Shown: positions 1 through 10,809 of the stretch, piece by piece
Layout of the letters: every line of letters starts with the position of its first letter
How positions within the stretch are numbered: the stretch's first letter is position 1
Assembly (NCBI GenBank): GCA_012934845.2
Contig: WNNJ02001765.1
Location: 241,197-305,196, forward strand
Source of the DNA: Pomphorhynchus laevis
Lineage: Eukaryota > Acanthocephala > Palaeacanthocephala > Echinorhynchida > Pomphorhynchidae
DNA length: 64,000 bases
Direction: 5' to 3'
Position numbers and translations under genes: made by a program
The notes under the pieces: model-generated
The model's input: the letters and a program-made list of their open reading frames with translations, nothing else
Databases searched by the model: none
What the model was told of the DNA's origin: nothing

Positions 1-773
1 TTTAAACTAACCATGTGCTTTCCGGACGATTCTAATTTTATTCGGCAGAAATTTTACTTGCTGTCGTTGCTTGCTTTCTCATAGGATCTTTTGGAGGATA
101 CATTTTTATAATTCTATATCTGACTGTGTTAAACTGTGCTCCGGGAGCTAATAAGCTTCAGTTTCATAATTGTAGATGTTGCCAAAAACCGGAGTTCGAT
201 TACAAGTAGAGCAGACTTCCTTATCACCCCTAGACGAGCTGATGGTATCCGGCAGCACTCATCAGCAGGGTGAACTACCATCAGTCGTTTATATATATCA
301 CATGACCGTCTAGGAGTGACGAAAGTTTGCAGGCTAAAGAATATGCTCGATTCGAACACATCCACAAACATATGGAAAGAATTGCTAATCGCAATCTCGA
401 GTAATATCGATTCAAATGAAACTCTTATTAAATAGAAAGAATCGATCCACTCAATCTCGGTTTCTTACAGTCAAGCATCCGAAAGTTTGATCCTCTGGTT
501 GTTAATGATGATCTGGATTGCAAATTGTAGGATTTAAGAGCTAACGCCACCTACAATTTAAGCTAGATATCGGAAATGCATTTTCACAATGTCACAGAGG
601 CAGCCGAAACGGTGAGTGATAGTTCATATTACTGACGATGGCTGCCGGATATCACATGACCGTCTAGCAGTGACAAAAGTTTGCAGGCTAAAGAATATGC
701 TCGATTCAAACACCTCCACATATATATAGAAAGACGGAAAGCACATGTCCGGAAAGCACATGGTTAGTTTAAA
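1..773. repeat. Short inverted repeat pair (1-27 / 747-773)
   Basis: The first 27 bases of the window recur exactly as their reverse complement at 747-773 (key piece CATGTGCTTTCCGGAC). The match stops at both inner edges, so the arms are short relative to the 720-bp interval. Because the window starts at the arm, the left arm may continue outside. Together with the larger inverted and direct repeats in the same kilobase this is a composite foldback-like locus. Confidence 0.8.
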
Positions 774-1012
774 GAGGCTATGCCATGCTACCACGTAAGC
801 AAATTCTCGGAAATGCCTATTTTATATATCACAAGACAGCCGAAACGACTGATGGTAGTTCACCCTACTGATGAGTGCTGCCGGTTACCATCAGCTCGTC
901 TAGGAGTGATAAGGAAGTCTGCTTTACTTGTAATCGAACTCTTGTTTTTGGCAACATCTACAATTATGAAACTAAAGCTTATTAGTTCCCAAAGCACAGT
1001 TTAACCCAGTCA
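121..1012. repeat. Large inverted repeat arms (121-290 minus / 846-1012 plus)
   Basis: The reverse complement of 121-290 aligns over about 165 bp with 846-1012 at roughly 90% or better by eye, beginning near ACTGATGGTAGTTCACCCT and ending near AGCACAGTTTAAC. Short ORFs read through both arms give similar peptides, but this follows from the DNA repeat and is not evidence of a gene. Shorter, more diverged copies of the first ~70 bp of this unit lie at 586-660 and 1188-1275 in plus orientation, so the unit is a repeat family and not a one-off duplication. Family unknown. Confidence 0.8.
297..726 (+). repeat. Direct repeat pair (297-372 and 650-726)
   Basis: Both copies start ATCACATGACCGTCTAG and run about 76 bp to a CCACA... 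end with only a few differences. They lie between the inverted arms and in the same orientation, so the locus mixes direct and inverted copies, as in nested or rearranged foldback elements. Confidence 0.8.
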
Positions 1013-1106
1013 GAAATAAAATTATATATATAATAAGTATAAATTAAATCAATTTATAAGCTACTTCCGGTTGGGATCACGCTATGACCAAAATATATTC
1101 GAAATA

Positions 1107-1152
1107 TGATTATTGGTCTCTACAAATAATTGTTGGTAGAGACCAATAATCA
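1107..1152. repeat. Perfect 17-bp hairpin
   Basis: TGATTATTGGTCTCTAC at 1107-1123 is followed, after a 12-base spacer, by its exact reverse complement at 1136-1152. No open reading frame or transposon end is attached to it. It could be a small foldback or a templated inversion. Confidence 0.85.
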
Positions 1153-1299
1153 AATTGCGTATATATAATTCACGCTTTTATTCACAATGTCCCACAGGCA
1201 ACCGAAACGACAAGAGAGTACTTCATTCTACACATGAGTGTTGCCAGGTCCTCATTGGTCGTCTAGAAGTGACATGGTTACTGAAAGTCGTGAATCGAA

Positions 1300-1880
1300 G
1301 TCCAGTCTATCAAGCAACACCATTTAGTATATATAATTAAATTCTCGTTAAATTGATGACTAGAATCCATAAAAATCGACGTTAAAAATTGTCTATGTTA
1401 TTATAAATTCTTACAACTAATAAAGCAATAAAGCGAAACGTCTAGTTTCTTCTGTACTTTACTAGTTTACTAATCACATATATTATATACATAAAACTAA
1501 ATTGATATCAATTGAAAAAACTAAATTGGATATAAAATTTAATTGGATACAAACTAAAAACTTAAATATCAATTGCATGTTTACAAAAATGGATATTATT
1601 TTATCAAAAGCCTTTATGTTTTTCTTAAGTAAATACTTTTTACAAATTCTTCTTACATTATCAAATAAACATAAATGTAATCTATTTTACGGGTCAAAAC
1701 CAAATGACGAATGATAATTGCTACTAGCTTCGATAAACGCTACACGGCTGTTACTTTTTTTAGAGAAAAGAACCCAATCGTATACTATTAATAACATTCA
1801 ATCATCATAATGAATCACAATAGATATTGATTTTATATCTCTATCTTTATGCTGCCAAAATCTGTGATCGTGGGAATGCA
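1300..1880. other. AT-rich intergenic, no gene seen
   Basis: This stretch lies downstream of the Tob stop codon on the Tob strand. A 70-codon open frame at 1502-1714 is Asn/Ile/Lys/Phe-rich, as random AT-rich DNA would give, and matches nothing I know. No RNA gene or transposon signature was recognised. Confidence 0.5.
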
Positions 1881-1886
1881 TTTATT
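1881..1886 (-). promoter_or_regulatory. Candidate polyadenylation signal of Tob
   Basis: On the minus strand AATAAA lies 10 bases after the Tob stop codon (stop at 1896-1898). If used, the 3' UTR would be only a few tens of bases, which is unusually short for a Tob gene, whose 3' UTRs usually carry control elements. Other weaker A-rich sites lie further downstream, so the assignment is tentative. Confidence 0.35.
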
Positions 1887-1895
1887 GAGCAGCAA

Positions 1896-4334
1896 TTACA
1901 ATGTGGGGAGGTGACAGGCATTTTTCATTGTACCGATTTGTTGATGTACAAGAACCTGATTATTGTTGTTGTGACCAATAGTCGGTAAAAATTCAAGATT
2001 GATATTAGGATTGATACTAGCAAAATTATTGCTGCCATTATAGTATTGCTGATGTTGTTGATATGAAGGCACTTGATGTTGATGGTGGTAGTTACTGATA
2101 TGAGGGTAATGCTGGTTTTGGTGCCGCTGTTGATGTTGATATATGACGGTATTCGGATCGCTGAAGTTCACTAGCGCTTGTTGTCTGCCATCACGTGGAA
2201 CAATGCCATTTTTTGTCATGTTCGGACAGGGCATTCCATTGCTGTGAATATCGAGTATAAAATGCTGTGGATGCTGATGCTGTTGGATCGGAGGCATGAT
2301 CGGCGAAGATGATGATTGGTACAACAACGGGGAAAGTGGTGATGGTACTAAATAATTTGGGATATTATTGTTAGATGGAAGTGATTGATTATATGTTGGA
2401 ATGGACGGATGCGCTGGATAAAATAAGGATAAAGATTTACCTTTCAAGCGACATTGTTGTTGATCTTGATGATGTTGGGATATCATTAAATCATTCTGAA
2501 ATTTGACACTCCCGGAGTGGCTCTGCTGTTGTAAAAAATTCTGTTGATTGTTCATTTGATGAAAGTTATGTTGCTGCTGGTGGTGATGTTGATTATAAAT
2601 ACTATTATGAAATGAACTTTTCTTAACGCCGTTGAAAACGTGAGCCTGCATTGATATCTGAGCAGGCGATGAAGCATTAGCCGACGGTGTTTTATATGCG
2701 GCGAATGTAAGCGCATCATTTGGCGGAACGGTTGGCTGTGTGATAGCAACACCTTGTGGTGCAGGATACCGATAAATTGTTCCCGAATTATAATTACCAT
2801 AATTTACATTGTTACCATTGTAAGTATCTAGCGAGGAGGTTGCCGAATCTGCGCAATAATGACAAAATTGTAAAGGAGAAGAGAAATGTTTACTACTAGG
2901 TGGATCATCATCCAAATTTGTGAGATATTCAGAACAAAACCCATCCGAATTACGATAATCATATAAATTATTAAACAAAAGTGGGGCAGAAGTTAGCAAG
3001 GCTGACGATGATGGTTGTTGTTGAATTGACGGTGGGGTTGAAGTTGCCAAAGATGAAGTGTACGGTTGAAGAGACGGATATGAATTGCGATACTGGTTAT
3101 GATATGTGGTAAATACCGATGGGACATATGAGTAGCGCTGTAAATGAGTTTTAGATTTGTGTTTATAATTGGATAAGCCTGCGTATCCAGGCTCAAAAGC
3201 TTGCATTAATAACTCCTCAGTAGATCCTAGATGATGCTGATTTGATGCTGTTGATGGATGTGATGGTGATGGTGTAGACGGTGAAGATCCTTTGTAATCT
3301 AAATTGTTTGGTAAGTAGCCGTCTAATTGATGAGATGAATTTCTATTGGTTGTCGATATGGCGGCGTTGCTGTTGATAGACTGGTTACTGCTACAATTGC
3401 TAGAAATAACATCATCCACATGCCTACTGTGTGAATGATGCTGTTGAAGCTCAGATGTGGCATTATTTTGATGTTGCTGAACTTGCTGAGAGCGTCGTTT
3501 AATATACTCGCTAAATTCATCTGGCAGCATGCGACTATATCTTCTTGAGCTAGATTTTAATTTAGTACTACCAAATTTAGTTTGTGCAAAAGTTGCTGTC
3601 GTGAAAACAGGAGATGAACGATAGCTGGCATTTGATGATTCGTATCCCGAAGATATCAATGTGTTTCCGTAACTTAGCAAGCTGCTAGACATATCAGATA
3701 AAGGAGATGATTTAATACCGGAATTATCGTTAAATAATGGTGACGTCGATGACGATATGCTCGAGGCCATCAAAGCTGAGATTGATGTAGTAGATGCCGA
3801 ACCGGATACAGATTTTTGATCGTATTGTGGTGGCTGTGATGTACTTGAAGAGCATCCGCTATCATCTTCACTAGCATTTGTTTTATAACTACTACTTGTA
3901 GTAACGGTTTTATTGTTCAACTCTGTTTGTCCAATGTTACTACTCCTGTCCAATAGAGAGTATTCTAGGCCAAGATCCCCATCTTTCTTATACAATATAA
4001 TTACTTGACCACGTTCACCTATCCTGTAAGAAACTTCTCCGGGATCAATCCATATAATCATATCATTAGGAAGGCACTCAAGTATTTCACGTTCATCCAT
4101 GCCAACCTCTTTCACAGCGTCATGAATTACCCTGTCAATTTTGGGTAAATTAAATTTCAACGATCGAAATCCGGAGCCCCGAAAAGGTCGATCTGGATGC
4201 CAATGATTTTGGTATTTTGACTTTAGTTGCTTTTCAAGTTCTTCACCAAACATGTTCACCCGTCTCCTTGGCAGTTTAGTGTACAAATGTGAGGTCAGAA
4301 ACCTCAGCGCAATAGCAATTTCAATAAACATCAA
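1896..4334 (-). CDS. Tob: Tob-family (BTG/Tob) anti-proliferative protein
   Basis: This is a single open frame of 812 codons ending in TAA. Residues 2-119 form the BTG domain: FIEIAIALRFL, LPRRRVNMFGEELEKQL, the first signature YQNHWHPDRPFRGSGFR (41-57) and the second WIDPGEVSYRIGERG (95-109). Residues 243-260 (FTTATFAQTKFGSTKLK) are the second conserved block typical of Tob, not BTG, proteins, followed by a conserved helix-like stretch (LPDEFSEYIKRR, about 270-281). The remaining ~530 residues are Ser/Asn/Gln/His-rich low complexity. Known family role: the BTG domain binds the CAF1/CNOT7 deadenylase, and Tob links it to poly(A)-binding protein, restraining growth and germ-line or embryonic programmes. 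Two ATG codons start the frame; the second aligns with the start of vertebrate Tob. Vertebrate TOB1 is ~345 aa and also intronless in its coding region, so this protein is more than twice as long. It is the only convincing host gene in the window. Confidence 0.93.
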   Translation of the reverse strand: MMFIEIAIALRFLTSHLYTKLPRRRVNMFGEELEKQLKSKYQNHWHPDRPFRGSGFRSLKFNLPKIDRVIHDAVKEVGMDEREILECLPNDMIIWIDPGEVSYRIGERGQVIILYKKDGDLGLEYSLLDRSSNIGQTELNNKTVTTSSSYKTNASEDDSGCSSSTSQPPQYDQKSVSGSASTTSISALMASSISSSTSPLFNDNSGIKSSPLSDMSSSLLSYGNTLISSGYESSNASYRSSPVFTTATFAQTKFGSTKLKSSSRRYSRMLPDEFSEYIKRRSQQVQQHQNNATSELQQHHSHSRHVDDVISSNCSSNQSINSNAAISTTNRNSSHQLDGYLPNNLDYKGSSPSTPSPSHPSTASNQHHLGSTEELLMQAFEPGYAGLSNYKHKSKTHLQRYSYVPSVFTTYHNQYRNSYPSLQPYTSSLATSTPPSIQQQPSSSALLTSAPLLFNNLYDYRNSDGFCSEYLTNLDDDPPSSKHFSSPLQFCHYCADSATSSLDTYNGNNVNYGNYNSGTIYRYPAPQGVAITQPTVPPNDALTFAAYKTPSANASSPAQISMQAHVFNGVKKSSFHNSIYNQHHHQQQHNFHQMNNQQNFLQQQSHSGSVKFQNDLMISQHHQDQQQCRLKGKSLSLFYPAHPSIPTYNQSLPSNNNIPNYLVPSPLSPLLYQSSSSPIMPPIQQHQHPQHFILDIHSNGMPCPNMTKNGIVPRDGRQQALVNFSDPNTVIYQHQQRHQNQHYPHISNYHHQHQVPSYQQHQQYYNGSNNFASINPNINLEFLPTIGHNNNNQVLVHQQIGTMKNACHLPTL

Positions 4335-5260
4335 ATGATCGTTCTATTTAGGTTTCAATATGTTTGATATTATTGCTATTAGCTCGATAAACTATTGTGA
4401 TATATGAAGATACTGTGTCGTGAATGTATACGTAAACAAAAAGTCTGTTGTTTAAATGCTTATTGTATGATCCTTTTGCCTGACTATGTTGGGTTATCTG
4501 CTCCACAACAAAATTCAAATTAAAACGACTCAATTTGTAATAGCGCACTATTATTTTAATGTGATTTTCGAATGCACAACATCACTTGAAAAACGTAAAT
4601 TACCTGGTTTTTTAAATTGCTTTTGTGTTTGTCATTTGAGTGGTATATACACTACACAAAAGAAATAGGAGTAAGTCCCCGCTATCACACTATTTTCTTC
4701 TCGCTCTTACTATATAATATTTTCAGTGCAAAATTGTAATGTTTTATTCGTTTTTACCTTTTCGTTAAATTATATGTAAATTTAGTTTCTGACTCGTTCG
4801 TTTCTACTAACTTTTTATCTAACTATCGCGAAATGTATGCAGTGCGTGAGTTATGCACCAGCCATCATTGCATCGTCGTCAACGATAACATCATCACCAT
4901 GATGATCAGCAGCCCTACTCTATATGTCATAAAAACTTCATGTTTATAGTTTAAAAAACACGTACTATATAGAAATTCAATTGAATTTAATGATTGGGTA
5001 AGGTGAATGCACCTAGGTAAGGTCGACAAAAGTGTTAAGTGCAAAGGAGAATAGTACTGCCGAATAGCAGTCGTCGTGCTTACCGATCGAGAACTGTTTA
5101 CTCTGGATAAAATGACGATGACGCCGTTTTTATACAAAGATGTGGTGATAATCACACACTAGATACATTTCAGCTCATGGCTTTTACGCAACTATTAAAT
5201 TAATAAACATTTTATATTAGAGATATTATATCAATCAACGTAGATATCAACTAAATTATA
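4335..5260 (-). other. Upstream flank of Tob (5' UTR/promoter side), no gene seen
   Basis: This is about 0.9 kb immediately upstream of Tob on its strand. Short frames exist on both strands, for example 96 codons at 4865-5155 on the minus strand, but none shows domain-like composition. No TATA box or initiator could be placed with confidence because the DNA is AT-rich throughout. The Tob transcript start must lie here or beyond an intron further upstream. Confidence 0.4.
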
Positions 5261-5269
5261 ATACTCCTA

Positions 5270-5331
5270 AAAATACTTGAATTTTAATTGCTTATCTAAA
5301 AAAATACTTGATTTTTAATTGCTTATCTAAA
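5270..5331. repeat. 31-bp tandem duplication
   Basis: Two nearly identical copies, each starting AAAATACTTGA and ending GCTTATCTAA, lie with a period of 31 bp. Beyond it, to about 5720, is AT-rich DNA with no recognisable gene. Confidence 0.75.
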
Positions 5332-5723
5332 TTACATTTTTAATTATATATTTTTAATTACATTTATATTTTTCATTTATATTATATTTTTTTATATTAT
5401 ACATTTTTAATTACATTTTTACTATCAATATAAAGGATAATTATAATATTTAATTAACATTAAATAATGTTGGAAAAAGTGTAGGGCTATTTGTGTTCCA
5501 TCCTTAGTTTACTGTCGCTTTTAAGATAATTTATTATCTTAGATAATTATTATAACATTAATAATTATTAATTATTACACAAATTTATGTGATAAGCTAG
5601 TCCGTTTAAAGACAATATCAAAATTCCAAATTGACTTAATATATACAATGAATAATTTGATTATGATTTTGATAATTCACAAAACCAATTCATTTATTGA
5701 TTTCAATAAACTCATTTTTGTGT

Positions 5724-5760
5724 TTAATTATTTGCATTTTCGAAAAATGCAAATAATTAA
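5724..5760. repeat. Perfect 17-bp hairpin with 3-base loop
   Basis: TTAATTATTTGCATTTT (5724-5740), loop CGA, then the exact reverse complement (5744-5760). Such a tight perfect palindrome is typical of a recent templated inversion or of the tip of a foldback element. Confidence 0.85.
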
Positions 5761-5814
5761 GAAATTAATTTAAATTCATTGCATTCGTGATCTGAAATTC
5801 CCCAACCAGATGAG

Positions 5815-6054
5815 TTAGTGGAAAGAGTGAAGTTAAAAATTATTATATTTAAATATCGCATTTTCGATAGTCAACGCTATCATCATCATAAGGATAAATT
5901 GTCGTTGTACAAAAATCTTTACTATTTATGAATTTATAAAGCTGTCAATTGCATATTTTACTTGTTCCAGCAGATCAAAAATGTCAATTGTATATTTTAC
6001 TATCGATAATTCTATTTTTAATTAAATAATCTTTTACTTCACTCTCCGCACTAA
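5815..6054. mobile_element. Mini-element (MITE-like), copy 1
   Basis: This is a 240-bp unit with imperfect terminal inverted repeats: TTAGTGGAAAGAGTGAAG at the left, and the reverse complement of TTAGTGCGGAGAGTGAAG at the right. A second copy at 10810-11030 shares both ends and the interior, including the ATCAATTGTAT/GTCAATTGCAT pair and a short hairpin motif. It has no coding capacity, so it must be non-autonomous. The ends could belong to a DNA transposon or to a short Penelope-derived unit, since the inner hairpin resembles that of the Penelope-like element at 6.8-9.2 kb. Confidence 0.7.
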
Positions 6055-6799
6055 TTAAAAATATTGTTTTATTGTACTAACTATAATGTGTATATACATA
6101 TGACCGTTGAGATATTTAATAATACACTTCAAGTGAGGTGGTCAACTCCCATTAAAGTAATCAAAGCAGGCTACCTACATTAATTATAAATAAAGTATTA
6201 CTTAACAAAATATTTTTTCATCCCCATTAGTTCAAAATTGTTTATTTTCTGTTCAATTTGATAATCTCCTCCTCGTCTTAAAAATAACAATGTAAATAAT
6301 AGAGATTCCTTACCTTGAATTGTCATTATTGAAAAAGAAATGTTCATGAAACCATTTTTAAATGGATCGTTTTATCGGCTCATATTCTTATAAGCTTGCC
6401 TTAATGCTACAAATTGATAAACTCAATAGTTTAAATCTTTACATTCAAAAATGATCGATTTATTAAAGTTTTATGAAAGAGAAGTACATAATACAGCATG
6501 CGTACTAGATCTGAAAATATGAATGGCCATGAAAATACGCTAAATCGTTGAACACTGACAAAACATTTATAAGCAAAGAATTATAGATAGTGTATACTTA
6601 TATTCAGATAAATGGCAAGCAGCATTTAAAAGAACAACGCTAATTTTAATTGCGAATTAGAGAATTAATTACATATTAAATGGCAACGTATAAATTACTG
6701 TAAATGCATTAGTAATTTAAATAAGAATGTATGAATAGATCGATGTACATAATATCTTGTGTTATAATAAGCTTAGCACAACTATAGCAAAACATGCGT
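6055..6799. other. AT-rich intergenic, no gene seen
   Basis: No frame, RNA gene or repeat with supportable identity was found here. Confidence 0.5.
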
Positions 6800-9170
6800 T
6801 GTTGAGTTTCGTCGGCTAATCCTCGACCCAATTTAACTGCCGCAATAGAGAATACCAATTTTTAGAAATATATCCATACTGATTTGTATCTAAATTTTTA
6901 AATATCCAAGAACTATCAGGTATAGCTGAACGACAAAAAAATAATTTTGATATTTCGCTAGTAACTACTAGCATCTTCAGAAAATTAACGTATTTTTGGG
7001 AGGAGATATAAAAATGCATGTTTTGCATTTTAAAACGATTATTCCATATATCATTGATATATGGAATCCCAACCTACTTCCATTATTTTAAAGAACCAAA
7101 AATATGAATTTTATTAGTTCTAGTCTTAAATAAAGCCTTTTTAACTGCCCATTATGGAAATTAATTTTATCTTAAAGTATTAATTATTAAGCCATCACGT
7201 TGTTCCATCCCGACAAAATCGGAGCAAATCAAATTGTTTCGCAAAAATGATGAGCTAGCAGCAGCTACTTTCCAAGTTCTAGGGATATTTGAAGCACAGA
7301 AAACAACATCAGGTTTTAATCCAACTTTTTGAAAAACTGATGTTTTCAAAGTCTTGTTTGGAAGCCTGCTAACGAGTACATCCAAAAATGTTAAAGAATT
7401 ATTTTGCTCCTCCGTCATTTTCCATTGTATGTATGTCAAAATGATTTAAATTAGATAACAATCCTTTAGCGTATATGTTATCAAGAACAATAACAAATGT
7501 ATCATCGACATAACAGACCCACATTTTAATTTGAGCAAATATATTTTTCAGATGATTATCTTCCTATGATCTCATATAAAGTTTGCTCAAAATATTTGCT
7601 AGAGTAATACTCATTGCCTATCCATCCGTTTGTTCATATAATTCTCCATCAAATTCAAATATCATGCCAATAGTACACATTTTTAATATATCAAACCATT
7701 GATGGTATGTTAGGTTCGTGTCATCGTCAGGATTTCCTTTAGATATAAAATTACATGCTATCCCTATGGCCTTCAATGTAGGTATATTAGTAAACATTGA
7801 AATTGCATCAAAACAAAGGAACTTTTTATCTACCGCCTACATATTGTGAATCCTTTGGGATAATTCTAGACCATCTTTCATGAATGAAAATGTTCTCCTA
7901 CAAGTTTTAATTTTAACTTTTGAGCGATATATTTAAACAATTTATGCGCGTTTGTCATATAGAAAGCCACAATTGGTCTAGCCACATGCTCTTCTTTATG
8001 TACTTTTGGGAGGATATATAAAAATGCATGTTTTGCATTTTTTGATAAAGACAAATTATATATTTGTGAACTTATCCTTTTTTGACGATAAATTTCTTTC
8101 AAGTAATTGTTAAATTTATTTTGACTTCGTAAGGTATTACCATATGATACTTTTTTAAATTTGTTGTAATTTATTACATAATGTTACATTACATAATGTT
8201 ACATTCATGTTTATTCAAAACTACAAAACAATTTCCTTTGTTTGTATTACATTCCACTAGGTCATTATCTTTTATTTCTTTTTTAGTATGGTTTAAGTCC
8301 TTTCCAGCATTATGATTACCCGGAAGCATATTTTCGAAATTTTATTATAGTTCAATTTAATGTATGATGGTAAATTATGTATTAAATGAGAAGAATAACC
8401 AGTTTCTTCTAAACAGAAGTGTAGAGTTGTTCTTCCTTAACATTTAATCGTGGTGTAAAATTGAGTCCTAGATCTAACAAATTCTTAGAATTTTCACTTT
8501 ATTGTTTTTCACTCCAGAATATGACCTCATTGATTTTTTAATACTAGTATTATCTGGATCATAACTTGATAAATTCAATTCCTTAACAAAAAAAAACAAT
8601 TTTTTTACAATGTTTATATACTCCAAATCATAATTAACTTAATCATAATTAAACTTATAAATAAGAACATTTTCTAATTATTTGATATGTTAAACAAAAA
8701 TTAATGAAATAACATCAAAATACAAAATTTCAGAAAATCTAATCAACTTATTCAGCAATTTAAACTCACAACTAATAGCAAACTTTAAGAGCTGCACACT
8801 TACCTTTTTGGAGAACTGACTGTTACAAAAACCATTTATTCCGTAGGTAATCCTGACACCACTAAGAACTATCTCATTATCTCAACAAGCCTTTAAAAAC
8901 TTAATGGATGCCCTAGTCTTTATTATTCAGTCTTCGATTTTCTCCAATTTTCGCGTAATTTTCAAAGTGGTGGTTACATAACATCGCCTAATTGTTAGAA
9001 ATATATCCATCTTGATCTGTATTTTAAATTTTTAAATATCCAGAAACAAACAGAATTAACTATGTCAAGTTTCTGAAGATACTAGTAGTTACTAGCAAAA
9101 TATCAAATTGATTTTTCTTGTCGTTCAACTATACGTGATAGTTCCTGGATATCTCCATCACTTCTCATAC
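6800..9170 (-). mobile_element. Penelope-like retroelement fossil
   Basis: Minus-strand peptides carry hallmark Penelope-type reverse-transcriptase motifs in the right order: LPKVHKEEHVARPIV (near 7980-8010), FDAISMFTNIP (near 7795), a QTDG.AM box (near 7625), YVDDTF (near 7495) and FLDVLVSR (near 7375). The element is old and broken in several places. No GIY-YIG endonuclease domain was recognised. Terminal sequence recurs at both ends: 6860-6908 matches 8996-9048 in direct orientation, and 6905-6985 matches 9065-9160 in inverted orientation, as expected for the odd terminal repeats of this group. Both ends carry the CTGAAGA-hairpin-(G/A)AAA motif. Confidence 0.75.
6905..9160. repeat. Terminal repeats of the Penelope-like element
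   Basis: The segment 6905-6985 (minus) and 9065-9160 (plus) share CTGAAGAT, TAGTAGTTACTAGC, AATATCAAA and GTCGTTCA.CTATAC in the same order but opposite orientation. The neighbouring pair 6860-6908 / 8996-9048 (AGAAATATATCCAT...) is in direct orientation. The mixed orientation implies partial inversion of one terminal copy. Confidence 0.7.
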
Positions 9171-10420
9171 ACATTCGTCTTAGAGTGGCCAAACTGTCTA
9201 AAACAAATAGGTTTGCTGCCCAAAATCTAGAAGTGTTGGACAGAAACATGTGGCTGAAAAATATGCCATATTTTAACGATATAGAGTATTTTCAGATGTC
9301 GTTCACAAAAATATCTAATAAATCGATCACTTTGGGATGCTAAGATTTGTAATTCATTTGGCATGAAGGCTTGTTCACGATTTTTCATTATCGAAAGGAA
9401 ACCAGCTCTAAAGTAGTAAGCTTCCAAAATAATTGTAGACTAAAAACAAGATGTAAAAACTCACCATAGAAGTTATTTCCAATCGAACTTTAACCACTTT
9501 TTCATAAACTACCAAAAGAGTAGATCAAAGTAAATTACACTAATTAATGAAATATGCTTTTGACGATTCTGCATATTTTGTAAATATTTAAAAATCACGT
9601 TTTATTGAAGAGAATATGTATAATTAATATGTTATTAAAATCAAATGCAGAATAAAATAATATATTTATTGGTTGACAGCTCACCATGTAGCATTATTGT
9701 TACATTAACATATTATGTTAATTTACAAAATTACATAGTAATAAAATTACATACAATATAATATCATATTAGTATTATATTTGATGCATTTGTTAATTGA
9801 ATGCTTATTCATAGGACCTTTTGTACGTATTTTGTAAAAAATATTATAAAATATATATATAATATAAATATGTAATATTAATAAATAATATATAATATAT
9901 ATTAATAGTAATATATAATATTACTGATCTTATTTTATAATACTATTTATATATAAGGCAAAAACCAAATAATGCCTTGCACTGCTGTGTTATTTTACAT
10001 TTGTTTTATAAGACGCACAAAACATCTTGTTCCTTTGGTTGAAGCTCTCTTATTAGATGGAAAATTTTATTAATTAAATCGTTGCCTTAAGAAAACCAAA
10101 TTTCACTTTGCTTACATCATTAAATAATGATGTAATTGTATTTTTACGAACAGTAAGTAATTAAATTCAGACCGTCATTTTAAGATTTTTAATTACAACT
10201 TGTTTTTCTAAAATCTGAGGATGATGACAGTGGCTGTCGAAATATCAAATTTTAATTTATCAATAAATCAATAATCAAAGTTTAACAAATATTATTACTA
10301 CCATATAAATAAATATTATAAGAAGAAAGTAGGTTTTTCAAATCAATTCTATAAAAGATATAAAGTTACATATAGACTTGTACAAAAAATATCAAAAAAA
10401 TAAATACGCTTAAAATAATT
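9171..10420. other. AT-rich intergenic, no gene seen
   Basis: This stretch contains an almost pure A/T tract (about 9840-9945), a perfect 11-bp palindrome (10112-10135, TTACATCATTA arms) and, at 10215-10246, an isolated CTGAGGA-hairpin-GAAATATC motif like that of the Penelope-like ends. No coding frame is supportable. Confidence 0.5.
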
Positions 10421-10423
10421 TAT

Positions 10424-10541
10424 AATATAATTTATCTAAAGTGACTTAAAAAATTTAGTTAAAAAATTGAAAAGCACATTTAAATATAATTTATCTAAAG
10501 TGACTTAAAAAATTTAGTTAAAAAATTGAAAAGCACATTTA
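10424..10541. repeat. 59-bp tandem duplication
   Basis: Two copies beginning AATATAATTTATCTAAAG lie head to tail with a 59-bp period and essentially no differences, so the duplication is recent. Confidence 0.85.
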
Positions 10542-10809
10542 AATATATTTCAATAAATTGAACTTTTACAAAAACATCTCTAAATACGAGTACACTCATA
10601 TCTCATTTTAGACAATTATAATATTAATAATAATTATTAAATTGTCTACATCTATTATATTTATTCTATAATTTTATTTTATGTGCAATTCCTTGTTCTA
10701 CTCATTTTTTATTTCTCTGTAAAATTTGTAATTTTCTTATTTTGGCCAAAACCGAAAGGTTAAGTGCTTTAATAAAATTCTCTGAATAATTATAATTATT
10801 AATTATTTA

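Noticed and set aside
180-215. Possible tRNA-derived SINE promoter (GAGTTCGATTACAAG resembling a B box)
   Set aside because: No matching A box at the right distance and no tRNA-like fold, so a polymerase III element cannot be supported.
129-1004. Similar 74-80 codon ORFs on opposite strands (129-371 minus, 780-1004 plus)
   Set aside because: Their similarity follows directly from the inverted repeat. No start context, domain or third independent copy supports a protein.
4865-5155. 96-codon minus-strand ORF upstream of Tob
   Set aside because: Composition is that of translated AT-rich non-coding DNA; no similarity or domain seen. More likely 5' flank.
9840-9945. Replication origin or scaffold-attachment site in the pure A/T tract
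   Set aside because: Low complexity alone does not support this, and no specific motif was seen.
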